Shown here piece after piece: positions 42,572 through 55,009 of a stretch of 64,000 nt of DNA (within the stretch, counting starts at the first letter, position 1; each line of letters opens with the position of its first letter). The notes beneath the pieces are model-generated. The model was given only the letters and a program-made list of their open reading frames with translations, searched no databases and was not told the DNA's origin. The stretch is from positions 1,426,001 through 1,490,000 of the forward strand of contig JAJUBI010000004.1 in the NCBI GenBank assembly GCA_022419385.1, given 5' to 3'. Origin of the DNA: Paraconiothyrium sp. Pb-2020 (lineage: Eukaryota; Ascomycota; Dothideomycetes; Pleosporales; Didymosphaeriaceae). A program made the position numbers and the translations under genes.

Positions 42572-45500
42572 ATGGTAGGCGGATGGTAGTACCTTCAAAT
42601 GACTCAACGCTAATGAATATTACAGGTGTTCCTAGGCTTTTTAGTTGGTCTCCTTGCCGCTGGTGCAGCCATTGCGCTCCCTGAGAACCGTACCGACCCT
42701 TCGTTCGACGCAGTGGTCGACAAAGGTACCTTTCAGAACCCGTCGAAGAACGTGCGACCGAAATTTCGGTACTGGATACCCGATGCTTCTGTGGATACTG
42801 AAGTAGTTGCGCGGGATGTGCAAAGTGCTGCAGAGGTCGGCTGCGGTGGCCTCGAGCTGCTAGGCTACTATCTCTATGGTGGCCCTCCTACCAATGGCGC
42901 AGGAAGAGGCACCTATGCGCCGGTAGACTGGGCACAATATGGATTTGGAACACCAGCATGGCGTAAGTTGCATGATTCATTTCGATGGCAAATATGCTAA
43001 TCACGGAGCAGACAAGGTGTTCAGAGCATTCGTAGACGCTCATCGCGAGAACGACTTGATTATGGACTTCGCCATGGGTCCTAACCAGGGAACCGGCGTA
43101 CCGGCACCGGTCGAGGAAGACGGCTTGATGTGGGATATCTCGGCATTCAATGTTACAGTTCCGATCGATGGCAAGTTCGACGGCGTGCTACCAGGCTGGG
43201 GTCTGGGGAAGCTGCAGGCTGCGGTTTCTGGCACTATTCTGGGGGCGGAGAACGTGACTTCGAACGACCCTTCAGGCGGTCTTCCAGGAGACCAGCGTCT
43301 TAACCGAACGCAGATCACACTGTCTGCTGCGAGTCTTGCGGATGTCACCGAACAGGTGGATGATTCAGGCCATCTTCGGCTCGACTTTCCGTCATCTAAT
43401 TCCACGATTCCTGGAGGCGAAAGTCATATCATATTCGCAGTCTATCTATACAAGTCATTGTATCGGGCCCAGCAAGGTCCTCTAGAGATGGGCGGTCCCC
43501 AAAGTCAACCTGAATCCTACATCAACAACGGCTCGTGGGCTGTCGACCACTTCTCAGCACTCGGTGCACAAGTTATGACTAAGTTTTGGGAAGATCACAT
43601 CCTGAATAACGGGACCAAAGACTTGCTCCAGCAGGTCGGCAACTACGGATGGGAAGACAGTGTCGAGATTCAAGCCAACGTCTACTGGACCCAGAATCTG
43701 TCAAGTATCTTCCAAGACCAGCACAGATATTCCATCAACAAGTGGCTGCCTATTCTATTTCATCGTAACGGAAAGTACAAACAATCGAATCCAGGCGTTT
43801 GGTACGTCACCGACGAGCCGGACTATGGCAACGCGCATATTGCAGACTACAGAGCTACGCTCGCGTCGCAGTATCAAATCTACGAATCGGCGGTGAAGAA
43901 ATGGTTGAACGAATATCTTGGTCTGCAGTTCTCAGCGCAGCTTTCGTACAACCTCCCAATGGATATGTTGGCAAACATCCCCACGGTTGATGCTCCAGAG
44001 ACGGAATCGCTTGACTTCAGCGACTTGATCGACGGCTACCGTCAGTACTCGGGTCCAGCAAACCTTGCCAGGCGACGCGTTATCTCGTCTGAGTGTGGCG
44101 CTGTGCGCGGTGAGGTTTATGAAGAGACTCTACCGGAGATTCTCTGGAAGGTGAAGCGGTCATATGCCGGATCTGTGAACCAGTTCGTCTTTCATGGCCT
44201 CCCATACTCTGGCCCATACGGCAACACAACATGGCCCGGATGGTCAACCTTTACATATCAGTACTCTCAAATGCACGGTCCTCATGAGCCCGCTTGGGAG
44301 TTCTATCGTGATCAGTTCGACTTTATCGCCCGCAACAACTGGGTGTTTCAGACCGGCATCCCGCGCATGGACATTGCTATCTGGCAGAAGATGACCGTCT
44401 ACCCTGGACATATCGAAGCGCGAACTTATCAACCTACAGATCTTGAAGAGGCGGGTTACTCTTACGAGTATTTAAGCCCTGACAATCTCAACCTACCCGC
44501 TGCGAGGGTGGTTGAAGGTGTGTTGGCTCCAGATGCGCAAGCCTTTAAGGTGCTTGTCCTGCGACAGAATGACTCTCTCACCCTTGACGGAGTCTCTAAG
44601 CTCGTCGAATTTGCGAACGCTGGTCTACCTATCGTGCTTGCAGGCGGCAAGCCGTCAACGTTGGTTGGTACAGTAGCACCCACGGTTCAGCGACAGGTAC
44701 TGCGAGACATCGACACAATCTCGCGACTACCGAATGTACATGTCACTGATTCATACCTTGTTGCCTCGACAATCGCTTCCCTGGGAATTCAGCCATTGAC
44801 AAAAGTATCGACGAATGCATCGTGGTTCACTTACTGGCGGTCGGATCCAGCCACTGAGATCGACTACGTGTTTGTCTACAACGATGCAATGTATCTGCCT
44901 CAAGGCCAAGGTGCTTCTGAAGGTTCCATTGAGTTCTTATCCACCAAGATCCCGTACGAATATAATGCATGGACCGGCGAGAAGAAGCCTATCCTTACTT
45001 ACACCACGACCAATTCTTCTACAATCATTCCGTTCCGACTCGCCGGGAATCAGTCTACCATTGTCGCGTTTGAACCACCTTCCGGGTACTCAGCGGAACC
45101 CTTGCGCATAACACACTCCACAGCTGACATCCTCAGCACCGCCGTCGTCAAAGGCAAACCTCTCCTCAAAGCCGCCAGTCCAGCTTCACCAGCCTTCGCC
45201 CTCTCGAACTGGAGCCTTACTGTAGAACACTGGGATCCACCCACCGACCTCTACAACTACACCTCCGGCGCGTTGAAGCACAACACCACACATCAACTCC
45301 CCAACCTTGTCCCCTGGCTCGACATCCGAGGTCTGCAAAACGTCTCAGGACGAGGGTACTACAGCACCACTTTCACCTGGCCGTCTGCTTCTAACAAAAC
45401 CGCCGACGGCGCATACATCGACTTCGGCTTCGTGCACCACACGCTGCGAGCGTACGTCAACGGCCGCCAGCTTCCGCCGCTGGACGTTACGCAGGCCCAA

Positions 45501-45731
45501 GCCGACATCAAGGAATACTTGATCGATGGCGTTAACACGGTCGAGGCCGTAGTCGCGACGCCTTTGGGTAACGTCCTTCGGCCTATCTGGTCGCAGTTGC
45601 AGAGCAGCGGCGAGGGACCCGGTAGTCCGGACGCGGGCCCAAGTCACGGCTTCGTGCCGCCGCCGCAGGGGAGGTATGGGTTGCAGAGCGAGGTTAGGAT
45701 CATACCGTATGTGGAGGTGGGAGCAGCGTGA
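42572..45731 (+). CDS. Secreted GH106-family glycosidase (alpha-L-rhamnosidase-like)
   Basis: My model has three exons: 42572-42574 (the ATG alone), 42626-42962 and 43012-45731, giving 1019 residues. The ATG-only first exon is followed by a 51-bp intron with a CTAATG branch site; it supplies the Met directly before a signal peptide (VFLGFLVGLLAAGAAIA). The second intron (49 bp, GTAAGT) restores AWHKVFRAFVDAHRE. Family landmarks include FRYWIPDASVDTEVVARDV near the N-terminus, MDFAMGPNQGTGVPA, ISSECGAVRGEVYEETLPE and QMHGPHEPAWEFYRDQ. GH106 enzymes hydrolyse alpha-L-rhamnosides of plant cell-wall pectin; activity of this fungal group is inferred. Many NxS/T sites fit an extracellular glycoprotein. 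Confidence 0.85.
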
Positions 45732-46663
45732 TGTGATTCTAGAACTATGGTACCTACACTAGTGCTAGTGCTACCTAATTCAGCTTCGCGCCCGTTGACA
45801 ATCGCAATGCGTAATCGGCTAGACTTCGGTGGTGATGTTGGTCTTATCGGTTTGGAAATTTCTGCGCGATGGGGGGTGGACGGCGGGCGTGGCGGTCCTG
45901 GCGGAGCGGAGACCAGAGATAAGAGGAAATTGGTGTGAGGGAGGGCAAGTGCGGCTCTTGCGTGGTGGTCCGCATGCGAGGCTAGGGCGCTAGGCTGGGA
46001 CGGAGGGTTCGGAGTTCGGGGGAGGTGTCAGCACTTTGTTTGCACGTTGCGCTGCTCCGAGTGTTGTTTCTGGGGTCTTCGTGGTGTGTCTGGTAGAGAG
46101 ATGGTTAGATAGAGGAAGAGCGTACGTGTGGCGAGTATAGTGTTCAGCTTTGCGTGAAAGCGAGGTCTAGCTACAGCTGCGCAAGAGCTACGCAAGAACG
46201 GTACGAACGAGAAGAGCGAATACATATAATAATCACAGCAGCTGGGCACTTACTTCGCCCATAGATGTCCTACCCTCGGAACCTCCCAACTCTCCATCTC
46301 TTCCCATACTTAGATGTGTTCCTCTCGCAATCCACGTCTCTGTTCCTATGTACACCCTCCAACACCATTACCACGGGCTACGTACCCTCATCCATATTCG
46401 TAGATAGTACCACAGTACCTACATTCCCATATGGTCTCCCACCAAATTCTCTCCTAATCATCACGCGATGTCCGTCCCAATAGCCTACGTAATCCCCCTT
46501 GTTCTCCCCCCACCACCTCACAAAGAAACCACACCCACCCCGTTCGTTCGCAGCTACCACCGTCGCGCCACGAAACAAAGAGCCCTCAACCGCGCTATAA
46601 AGACGATGCATACCTCCAAGGCCTCCTCCCCACCACCCCTCGCTCAAGCTCCGTAAAAAAGAA
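45732..46663. other. Intergenic region of 0.9 kb
   Basis: No convincing gene. A TATA-like TATAAAG at about 46597 lies before the small coiled-coil gene. Confidence 0.45.
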
Positions 46664-47334
46664 ATGCCCCCATCCAGGAGAAGATCATCCCCGAGACTTT
46701 ATCCCGTCTCCCCATCCCCCCCTTCCCCTCCTCCATCTCAGGAGACGACCCCGGCCCCGCCTTCCGAGCCTACTCACCAAGACACAACCCCAGGCGTTAC
46801 TCTTCTGACGATGACGACGAGAGAGGCTACGCTACAAACGCCCACCGCCTCGTCACCGACCTCGCCCGCGCAACCCGCGCCTACGAAGCGCGCAACGCAC
46901 GCCTCCGCCAGAAATACGGGGCTGCCATACCAGCCCGCAAGCTAGAAAGAGCGTACAACAGATGGCGAGATAGGAGGATATTCCTAGAGAGGAAGTACGC
47001 CCCCTACGCCCCTGTAATCAATAGTCCCAGGGTTGCAGAAGAAGAAGTAGACTACGAAGAGAGGTCTACAGGGGACGAAGACGACGCGCGATCGGAAAGC
47101 CCGGAGTACACGGCATGGCTTTTTCCGGAGGGGATGGAGATGGAGACGGAGGAGGAGAGGGAGGTGGCGCGCGGGGAGGAGATGTGGGCGACGGCTAGGC
47201 GGGTTGATGAGTTGGGGTTTAAGCTTAGGGCGGCGCGGAGGGAAGCGAGGTGTTGGAGGCGGAGGTATAGGTGGGCGGTGGGGGTGGTGGGTTTACTGTT
47301 GTTGAGGGAGTGGGCGGTGCATGTAGGAAGGTGA
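46664..47334 (+). CDS. Coiled-coil/TM small protein with an apparent frameshift
   Basis: The ATG at 46664 starts a Pro/Ser/Arg-rich segment (MPPSRRRSSPRLYPV). From about 46723 the next frame carries a continuous, highly charged protein to the stop at 47334: DDDDERGYATNAHRLVTDLA, AYEARNARLRQKYG, KLERAYNRWRDRRIFLERKY, an acidic stretch, then a coiled-coil-like segment and a final hydrophobic helix (WAVGVVGLLLL). The two parts would join if one base were missing from the C7 run at 46716-46722. Without that, the second part has no start codon. It is either a sequencing indel or a dead gene. Domain and function are unknown. Confidence 0.45.
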
Positions 47335-47751
47335 AGCCCCATCTTGCCATCTTGGGGGTATGGCGTCAGGGGAAGAAGATAGGGTTGTGAGTGAGATGGA
47401 GTGTGGAGGTAGATGGTGGAGCTAGCTGTGTGGGGGAGTGTCGTGGGTGCGTGGGGTGTGTAGGAGGGGAGCTGTGTAAGATATAGAGAGTTTAAATGCG
47501 CTATAGCCTCTTGTCCTTTGGGAAGCGTGGCATGTGCCCGTCCAAAAAGCATCGTAAGGAAACTCGCATCAGTAGTGGCATGTTCTAACTCATATTACAT
47601 CACAACAGACGTGTCATCTTGGTATACATCTCTACCCTCGGCATCTCATATTCACTCATCAACAAATATAATACAAGAAATCCTCCTTCATCCGTGGTAT
47701 AACCCGCCCAGAACTCCACCACGCGAACCTAACACAACACCCCCGCTTCGT
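47335..47751. other. Short intergenic region
   Basis: Convergent 3' flanks of the coiled-coil gene and the permease gene. G-rich on the plus strand; no gene seen. Confidence 0.4.
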
Positions 47752-49696
47752 CTAAAACACCTTGTTGAGCGCGCGTCTCCACGCGGGCCACGAAGCAATC
47801 TTAGCGCGCTCCGCGTTGATGTAGTCCCAGTCGAGCTCCCTCCTGCCAATGTCGACGTTGATCTGGTCAATCCTGAGCCAACCCTCACGCTTCCAGAAGT
47901 AGCCGCAAATCCAGAAGAAGCCGACGACGAAGAAGGCAAGGTAGCCGTAGAAGAAGTCGTATGCGGTGCCGGTCTTGGTGCCGGGGGGCGAGACGGAGAC
48001 GTAGAACTGTGTATTGTTAGTAGTTGGTATATATTTATGGAGGGGGGAGTAACGTACCTGCGCAACCAAAACGATGACAATGAGGAAGATGCCGAGCCAC
48101 GAGCCAGCCGTGCCGCCGAGCGCCTTGAAGGGGATCTCGTCGACGGTGTGTCCGTGGTACGCCCAGGCTTTGCGGAAGCGAATGTGCGCGAAGCAGATGG
48201 ACCCCCAGGTGAAGAGTGCAGCGAGACCGGAAAGCTGGAGGAACCAGTTGAAGACGGTTTCACCAGACGCAACCAAGTTCATGTATCCAAGGGCGCCGCA
48301 GATGAGAATAGCGCTGACCGAGAACAGGGGACGGCCAGAGCGGTCAATGTATGTGAAGATCTTGGGGGCGTAGCCTTGCTCGCCGAGAGCAGTAAGAGTA
48401 CGGGAGCCGCCGTAGACACCAGAGACACCGATGGAGATGACGGAGATGAGGATGACGACGTTCATGAAGTGGTCGAAGCCCTTTAGGCCTGCGTCCTTGC
48501 CGGCGATAACGAAGGGCGACGACTTAGTGTCGCCGGAGCCGGAGCCGAGCAGGCGCGGGTCGTCGGAGCGGACAAGAAGACCGACGAAGAATAGACCGAG
48601 AACGTAGAAGCTGTTCATAAACGTTAGTGGCTGCTCCGCGTGACAAGATACCCGTTCAGGAGACGGGTGGCGTAAAGCTTACAGTGTGATTCGCCAAAAC
48701 ACTTGTTTAATAGCACCAGGGAGCGACTTGAGCGGGTTCTTTGTCTCAGCAGCTGCGAGACCCACGAGCTCAGTTCCAGAGAAGGAGAAGGCAGCGGTGA
48801 CGAAGACACCGCAGAAGCCCTTAAAACCGCCTTGGAAAGCGCCTGGGTCGTACCAAGTGCGTGCGCCCCAGTAATCGCTGTACAATCCACTCTTGGGACC
48901 GCCGCCGAGTACGAGGATAAAGGCGATGAGCATGAAGATGACAGTTGCAGAGAGCTTGATCAACGAAGACCAAAACTCTTCTTCAGCGTAGCCTAGGGTA
49001 CCCCATACGTTGATCAAGATGATGAAAAGCCAGAATACTGTGATCCAGACGGCCAGTGGAACGTCGCTATTCCAGTAACCGATGGTTAAACCAGCAACGG
49101 TGATTTCGAGAGGTAAAACGATAGCCCACTGGAAGACATAGTTCCAGCCCATAGCGAAACCCCATGACGGATCAATGAAGCGAGCCGAGTACGTGTAGAA
49201 ACCACCGGATACGGGATACATGACAGCGAGTTCACCGAGAGCGTAGACTAGAGCGAAATGAGCCACTGACAGGAGCCAAGCTGCGGCGGCGCCACTTACC
49301 AACGTTGAAGATCATAACACCCATGAGGATGAAATCAATGGTCACTGAGGCGGGACCCTGCACTGGTCAATACAACAAAGCGCATGTTGAACAAGAAAGA
49401 CTTACACCACCGCTAAGCGCACCACCAGAACCGACGAAGAAACCAGCACCGATACTGCCACCGATGGCAATCATGTGGAGATGGCGAGGCTTCATCGACT
49501 TGTCGAGCTCGACCTGGTCGGCCGGGCGGCGACCGAACGAGCGCAAGTTGAGGCCATTGCGCGTCGCGAAGCTCTCCTCGTGTCGCCAGTGCTCTCCCGG
49601 AGCCTGCTCGTAGGCGGGGGCAGGAGTGTCGACGGGGCTGCTGCTGGCGACATGCTTCTCGTCGGCCTCGAAGCCTTTGTCGGCGTGGGTCGCCAT
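47752..49696 (-). CDS. Amino-acid permease (APC superfamily, yeast GAP-like)
   Basis: Five exons on the minus strand, 49696-49406, 49357-49300, 49247-48683, 48610-48058 and 48006-47752, give 573 residues with introns of 48-72 bp. Splice sites were fixed by conserved phrases: GGSIGAGFFVGSGGALSGGG, FNVVYALGELAVMYPVSGGF and VFWRITLFYVLGLFFVGLLV. The hydrophilic N-terminus ends at the typical LKPRHLHMIAIGGSIG-type sequence (here MKPRHLHM), followed by about 12 TM segments. The C-terminal tail (WDYINAERAKIASWPAWRR) is typical of general amino-acid permeases, which sit in the plasma membrane and import amino acids with protons. Two TGATAAG sites upstream could mean GATA-factor nitrogen control. Confidence 0.93.
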
Positions 49697-50170
49697 GGTG
49701 GATGAATGTACAAACAAGATTAAGGGCGAAATGCAGGAACCAAGCTCGGAGGGAGGGGTTCTTTTTAAAGTAGACTACGATCCGATGGGTGTTGAGTGCT
49801 CCGGGGCGACCGACAAGGGTCCTGATCCCCTCGCCATGGCCGATTATTGCCATCGCACATGGTCGACGCCTGCGCCCGTTCATCTGGAGCAGGTTAACCA
49901 CCCCCAGCCGGGGACGTGCGCCATACAGATACCTGGTCCGGCGCTGATTGGGCAGCAGGGCGGAAGCGATGGCAAATGCTGGCTAGGGAGATTCGATCCA
50001 AGGCCAGTTTATATGACCACCGTCTTTGTTAGCGGCATGGCGGCTCTTGGTCTAGTTGGGATGGCATTGGCAGCTGGCGCTGCTAACGCGAGTAGCTCCG
50101 GGGTAGGCTGCGGTAGGGCGACTATCGCGCGACAGGCTCCACCAGGTCGTCGCATTCGAATGCTCGAGGC

Positions 50171-50177
50171 TGATAAG
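50171..50177 (+). promoter_or_regulatory. GATA-factor site (TGATAAG)
   Basis: Lies about 475 bp upstream of the permease ATG. HGATAR sites are bound by AreA/NIT2-type nitrogen regulators that control amino-acid permeases in fungi. A single match is weak evidence. Confidence 0.3.
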
Positions 50178-50563
50178 GGAAGAGAATGGTGTCGTTTGCG
50201 CGGTGCTTAGGCTCCACCCCTATCAGCAGTCCACCTCCGTTCGCGCTTGGCTGGGGCGGAGCGAAAGCTTGGTGTTGATGACCGGTTGCGAGCTGCCCGA
50301 AGCAGCAAGCTGTAAGGATGCAGACGAGCCTGCGTATCTGCTGCACGCTGGGCGGCCGTGGGATTGGCTGCGTGCGAGAGGAGTGAATGTCCCCGGCGTG
50401 GTTGGCCAAGTGCTTGGAACGGCGGCCGGGGCCCAGCAGCTCACGTGCCCTTTATAACACCTGCCTCTTTGGGCCGGCGGCGCGCGGCACCTCCACTCCA
50501 CGACGTGCAATTCCCTCCATCGCGCCGACTGCTTTACGAAGTAGTTTCAGCAACGATGGAGTC

Positions 50564-50570
50564 TGATAAG
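50564..50570 (+). promoter_or_regulatory. Second GATA-factor site (TGATAAG)
   Basis: Lies about 870 bp upstream of the permease ATG, in the same orientation as the first site. Confidence 0.25.
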
Positions 50571-51529
50571 AGAGGGCCCGCCTTGGCGATCTGGCCTCTT
50601 GCGGTGCTTTGTACGTCGGCGACGAGGCGCTGAAGAGTTTTCGCTTTTTGCCGCGCGGAAGCCGTCGCGCATCAAGCCTCAACCACAAACCACCTTATGT
50701 GATGAGCATCCCATCGAGATGCGGCATGCTTCGCTTCAGATCGACGTCCCCAGAGTCAGTCGTCTTCCCCAGGTTGCCGGTGGGCCCGCCTACCCCACCC
50801 AATCTCCACAGCGACACTGACAAACGACGCTTGCATGCAACTGCAAATCATCAGAGACCAATTCATCATTGCGGACGTAATACGAGCGCGATTTAAGCCA
50901 CCGTCGAGTAACGACACATAGTTCGAGCCTCTCAGCAGACGGTGGCCTGTCGACTGACATGCAGCGCACATCCTGTGCCGGTTGATCCGGCGTTGATCAT
51001 CACGCACACAACTACAGTGTACACCCACAGGATCCGACACGTCCCATGAAAATGTTTCCGAGTTCCAGAAAACGCACTCCAAGCGGCTCGGTCGATCAAG
51101 CTCTGCTTTGCCACGCTACTGTTTTCTGGACCCTTTTCTAGCCTTCTTCCACGCGCAGCTCCTTTCGCTCGACCATGGTCACTCCCAGTCTTAGCCCGCC
51201 TTGGTCCCAAACGGCGCACCTCCCCAAAGCAGCAGTCGAACAGACGCCTCATCTTAGCAGGCACGCGAGCTGTCTGACACGCATTGTCCACGATTTGAAA
51301 CCTAAAAATGTATTGTGAACTGCCATAGTCGTCTAGTCTACGCCTCTACCAAAACGCCAATACACTGCCGCCAAGTATGTACCCAAGACCCACTCAACCG
51401 ACACAACCCGCCTGGCGGATACGGAAGGCACCAAGACCAGTGCAATACCCAGCTGCCAGATTCCGCAGACAGCCGTGCGCTATCACTTCCACTGCTTCGG
51501 GTGGTGCCCCCTCAGCGGTTCCCAGTCTC

Positions 51530-52194
51530 TCACACCTTCACTGCGACGTGCTTCAATACGTGGAATGCTTTCGTCTTGACCAAGTTGCGCCGCTGCCTCC
51601 GCTTCTTCACCGTATTGTAGCCAAAATCCAGCTCCTTGTCTGCACCCACCTCGTCACGCTCCCTCTCCCTCTTCGTCTCCTCGCGCACCCTCTCCTGAAC
51701 CCTTGCTATAATCTCCCCCAGTACCTGCTCTCCCGTCACCCAAGCTCCCCCTCAAGCACAGACGACACACCCGAATGCCTCCTCCTACCTATCCCCCTCC
51801 TTCCCTCCTTCACCGCAGGCGGCAACGGCGCCGTCCGCGGGTTTAAAAACCGCGGCGACATCTCCCCTCTTAGAACATCCATCCACGCTCTCCCGGTATG
51901 CCCGTCAAACATCAACAGCGAACCCGACAGCAGAGGTGAAGCCCCCACCTTCATCTCCGCACTCGTCGCCGTCGGAGGCGAGAGAAATGGATTGCAAGTC
52001 GTCATCGGCGACGGCGTCTCCGGCTCCCAGTACGAAAGCGGCGGTACGGGCGGGACGTCCAGGCTGGGGATGTCGCGCGGCGTCGTTCCCGGTGAATACG
52101 GTGCGCGGCGGGGTGTGGGCGGGCGCGAGGGACGCCATGTTGTGCGCGAGAGGGAGAGCTGGAGGGAGGATGCGCGGGGGCGGGAGAGGGGCAT
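51530..52194 (-). CDS. Basic Pro/Ser-rich hypothetical protein, two exons
   Basis: My model: exons 52194-51769 and 51724-51530 with a 44-bp intron (donor GTGTCG, acceptor GAGCAG), 206 residues. The first exon encodes a Pro/Arg/Ser-rich N-terminus and a more ordered FDGHTGRAWMDVLRGEMSP. The second encodes a charged helix (IIARVQERVREETKRERERD) and a basic tail (TVKKRRQRRNLVKTKAFHV). The intron is needed because the first frame stops 21 bases past the donor. A 276-residue frame on the opposite strand overlaps, but its composition looks like an antisense shadow. No domain recognised; nuclear localisation is possible from the basic tail. Confidence 0.45.
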
Positions 52195-53021
52195 TATAAT
52201 GCTATGATCCACGCACCCGCTGAAGTATTTGACAGACTGACGATGGTGAGGTTGAGGAGAGCTGCTGGGTGAAATTGGAGAGGAAATGCAACATGCTCCC
52301 TCATCGGTGGATACTAATACTCATCGCATCATAGGTGTGTAAGCCTACCCAGTCGCCCAAACACACAAAAGATAAACATATATAGGGGCGCTCGTCCGAT
52401 GGTGAGCGCAAGCCCATTCGCGGTGCGTGAATTACAGGGCAAACACCAGGATGGAACGCAACTGGCAGCCGAAGAGGTACATGTGCACGCAGCTGCTTTT
52501 AATGCACAGGCTGAGAAACATCCGCCTCGCCTCATCGCCTGCGCGACGAATTACGAAGCCCTTGTTCGCGGGGGCAGCGTTGCGTGGCTGGAGCGTGCGG
52601 TGAAACCAAGGCTGATGTCTTAAATTTCTAAAGCGTAGGGCTGAGTACGTACTTGGTTGATGTGTGACGTCTGCTATTGTGCGGTTTGTAGATGAACGTC
52701 TCAGGGCGAGGAAGGGGGGATCGCGATTAGGTGGATAGGAGGTGGCGAGACATGATTCAGATTTATTTCCATTCGGGCTGGATGTTTGAAGGTGGGAAGT
52801 GAAGAGCGGAAACGTAGCTTGAGAAAGGAGGAGAGATAAGGAGACGGATAGCGCGTGGTAGATGTGGACGTGTAGAAAGTGGAGTTAAGCTGCTCAACAG
52901 GCATGTATATTGCTATTCAGCAGGCGATGGCGTCTCCGCTGGCACCGTCGTTATCCATCCAGTCCACCGCTCGAACCCTTTTCTTACACCCGAACACGAC
53001 TTCATAGCATGTACTTCCTTT
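52195..53021. other. Intergenic region of 0.8 kb
   Basis: No supported gene; small Cys- or Ser-rich frames on both strands have no family features. Confidence 0.45.
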
Positions 53022-55009
53022 TCAGACCTTTGACACTTCCACCTCCTCCCCCACTTCAAGCACATGCCCCCCATCGTCCATGGCAACCTTGACCGTCGCA
53101 GTCGACGCCTTCCGCGGATTCTTCGCTTCGAAGATATATTTCAGCTCCTCGAGCGTCTTGCCTGCCGTTTCGACGAAGAAGCTATCCACTTGTTAGCCTC
53201 TGCCCTCAACCTCGCTTCAGGCAAGGTAAAGATAAATTTTCCAAACTCACAAATAAACAACCACCATCTCCACTACAATCCACACAATATACACCACATA
53301 CAGCCTCCACTTAATCTTCTCGATGCCCACGCTGATCCCAAATGTATTCACCACGAGCGCGACGTTTATGAAGAGGAAGTTTATCCCCGAGCCCTTGGCG
53401 CGCGTGCGGTTCTCGAAGCACTCTACGGCGTACAGCGTTTGCAGCGGCGTCCAGCCCCAGGCGAAGAAGATGCCGAAGAGGTAGATGGAGACGATGGTGC
53501 CGTAGGCGAGGTTGTTGCTTGGGGCCGAGGTTGCGGTGAAGGCTGTCAGGAAGACTGTGCATCGTAGCCCCGATTAGCATCTCAATGTGCGTTTGTGTCT
53601 CTCTCCACGCGATACAATGTATAGTCTAGGACGTTGTGCAGACTGGGGGTTTTCTTACTGTAGGAGATGAGCGCGCCGAGGAGGCCGTACAGCAGCATTG
53701 TGCGCCGGCCGAGCTTGTCGAGTAGCGTGGCGCCGTACATGGCGGCGAGCATGCTGAAGATGGGGTTTATGGCGTTGATGATGAGTTGTTTGTTTACGTC
53801 AGTTATGCCTGCGTTTTTTATCATGGCGGGCATGAAGTAGGATACTACGTTGTTTCCGCTCCCTTCCTTCTGTTAGCTGTCATCCTCGGGCGTCTGGGTC
53901 GGGGAGTACGCACACTGGCCGAAGAAACTCATGCATATCACTAACATCAGCCGGTACCGCGCAGCCCGCGTGTTAACTAGCTCGCGCAGATCCCACCACG
54001 GGTTCTCGTTGCGGAAGCGCGCAAAGTCTTCGCTGATCTCGCGCAGTTGGAGCTGCACGACGGGCGAGGAAGCGTCGCCGTCGCCGTGGTACTTGGCCAT
54101 GATGGCGATGGCTTCCTCGCGGCGGTCTTTGCTTATGAGCCAGCGGGGCGTTTCGGGGAAGAACATGACCATGACGGCGACGATGCCTGGGAGGATGCAC
54201 TGCACGATGGTGGGCAGGCGCCACGCCCAGGAGGACTCGGGCATGTGGAGGTTTGTGCCGTACTGGGCTCGTCAGTTCAAGTCTTCTTCTGTAACGTGAT
54301 CTACCAGGACAAAAAGAAGGGAAGGGCGAGATTTGACTTACTGTCGTCCACCCTGCAAGAATATTTCCCACCCACCAGAAATTGTTATACATACCCGCCA
54401 TCGTTCCTCTGAAGGCCGGATGCGCCAGTTCCACCGCATACGCCGGCGCCACCGCACTCGCAATACTGGCACCCAAGCCTAGCACGAACCGCCCACCGAT
54501 GAATTGGCCCTGGCCGTTAGCAGTGGTCTGGATCGCGGTGCCGACCAGCACAATTACACAGCCAACGAAGATGGCAAAGCGGCGGCCATAGCCATCAGCA
54601 AGGAAGCCGCAGAAAGGAAACGCAGCGATCTGGCCCAGGTTGTAGGAGATGAAGACAATGCCCGTGGAGGAACCCTCGCCAGTCAGGCCGAAGGTTGTCT
54701 GGTAGGATTTCATGGCGTTGATGGCGCCCATGAGGGAGGAGTCGAAGCCATTGAGTGTGGAAACCAGATACGAGACGGAGAGAATAGCGCAGAGCTGGAG
54801 GATGGATTTCGACTTGAAAGACGGCTTCTGCGCTTCGACGGCGGCGGCTGGAGTGTGTTAGGCGGTGGTCTTCTCGCAATTGTTGTATTCGCGAACGCAC
54901 CTAACGCGACCGACGCAGCGTTCGTCTCCGTAACATGCGTCGCATGTTTCACGCTGTCAACATTGCTGAGCGGATGCTCAATGGCATCCAATTCATTCTT
55001 CTCCGCCAT
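53022..55009 (-). CDS. MFS sugar transporter, lactose-permease type
   Basis: Six exons on the minus strand, 55009-54901, 54847-54342, 54262-53914, 53862-53659, 53554-53251 and 53181-53022, give 543 residues and about 12 TM helices. Sugar-porter signatures are all present: ADGYGRRFAIF (D-x-GRR after TM2), GGRFVLGLG, FFPETPRWL, LLDKLGRRTML, and the C-terminal FFVETAGKTLEEL (PETKG equivalent). The region from FDSSLMGAINAMKSYQTTFG to FISYNLGQIAAFPFCG is like fungal lactose permeases. It would import a sugar with protons across the plasma membrane. A GH2 beta-galactosidase lies 3 kb away in the opposite orientation, which supports a beta-galactoside substrate, but specificity cannot be read from sequence. 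Confidence 0.92.

Larger units (their letters stand above)
49697..51529. other. Intergenic region of 1.8 kb
   Basis: A long promoter region for the amino-acid permease. Open frames here are short or composition artefacts; no gene is supported. Confidence 0.45.

Noticed and set aside
47052..47552. 166-residue minus-strand ORF
   Set aside because: Antisense to the coiled-coil/TM gene; Leu/Ser/Thr/Pro-rich low-complexity composition without features.
47518..48486. 322-residue plus-strand ORF
   Set aside because: Lies antisense to the last exons of the amino-acid permease, which has full family conservation.
49740..51300. Possible genes in the permease promoter
   Set aside because: Frames are short, overlap on both strands and lack domain features or a splice pattern.
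51377..52207. 276-residue plus-strand ORF
   Set aside because: It is antisense to the better-composed two-exon minus-strand model and has Leu/Pro/His-rich shadow composition with no motif.
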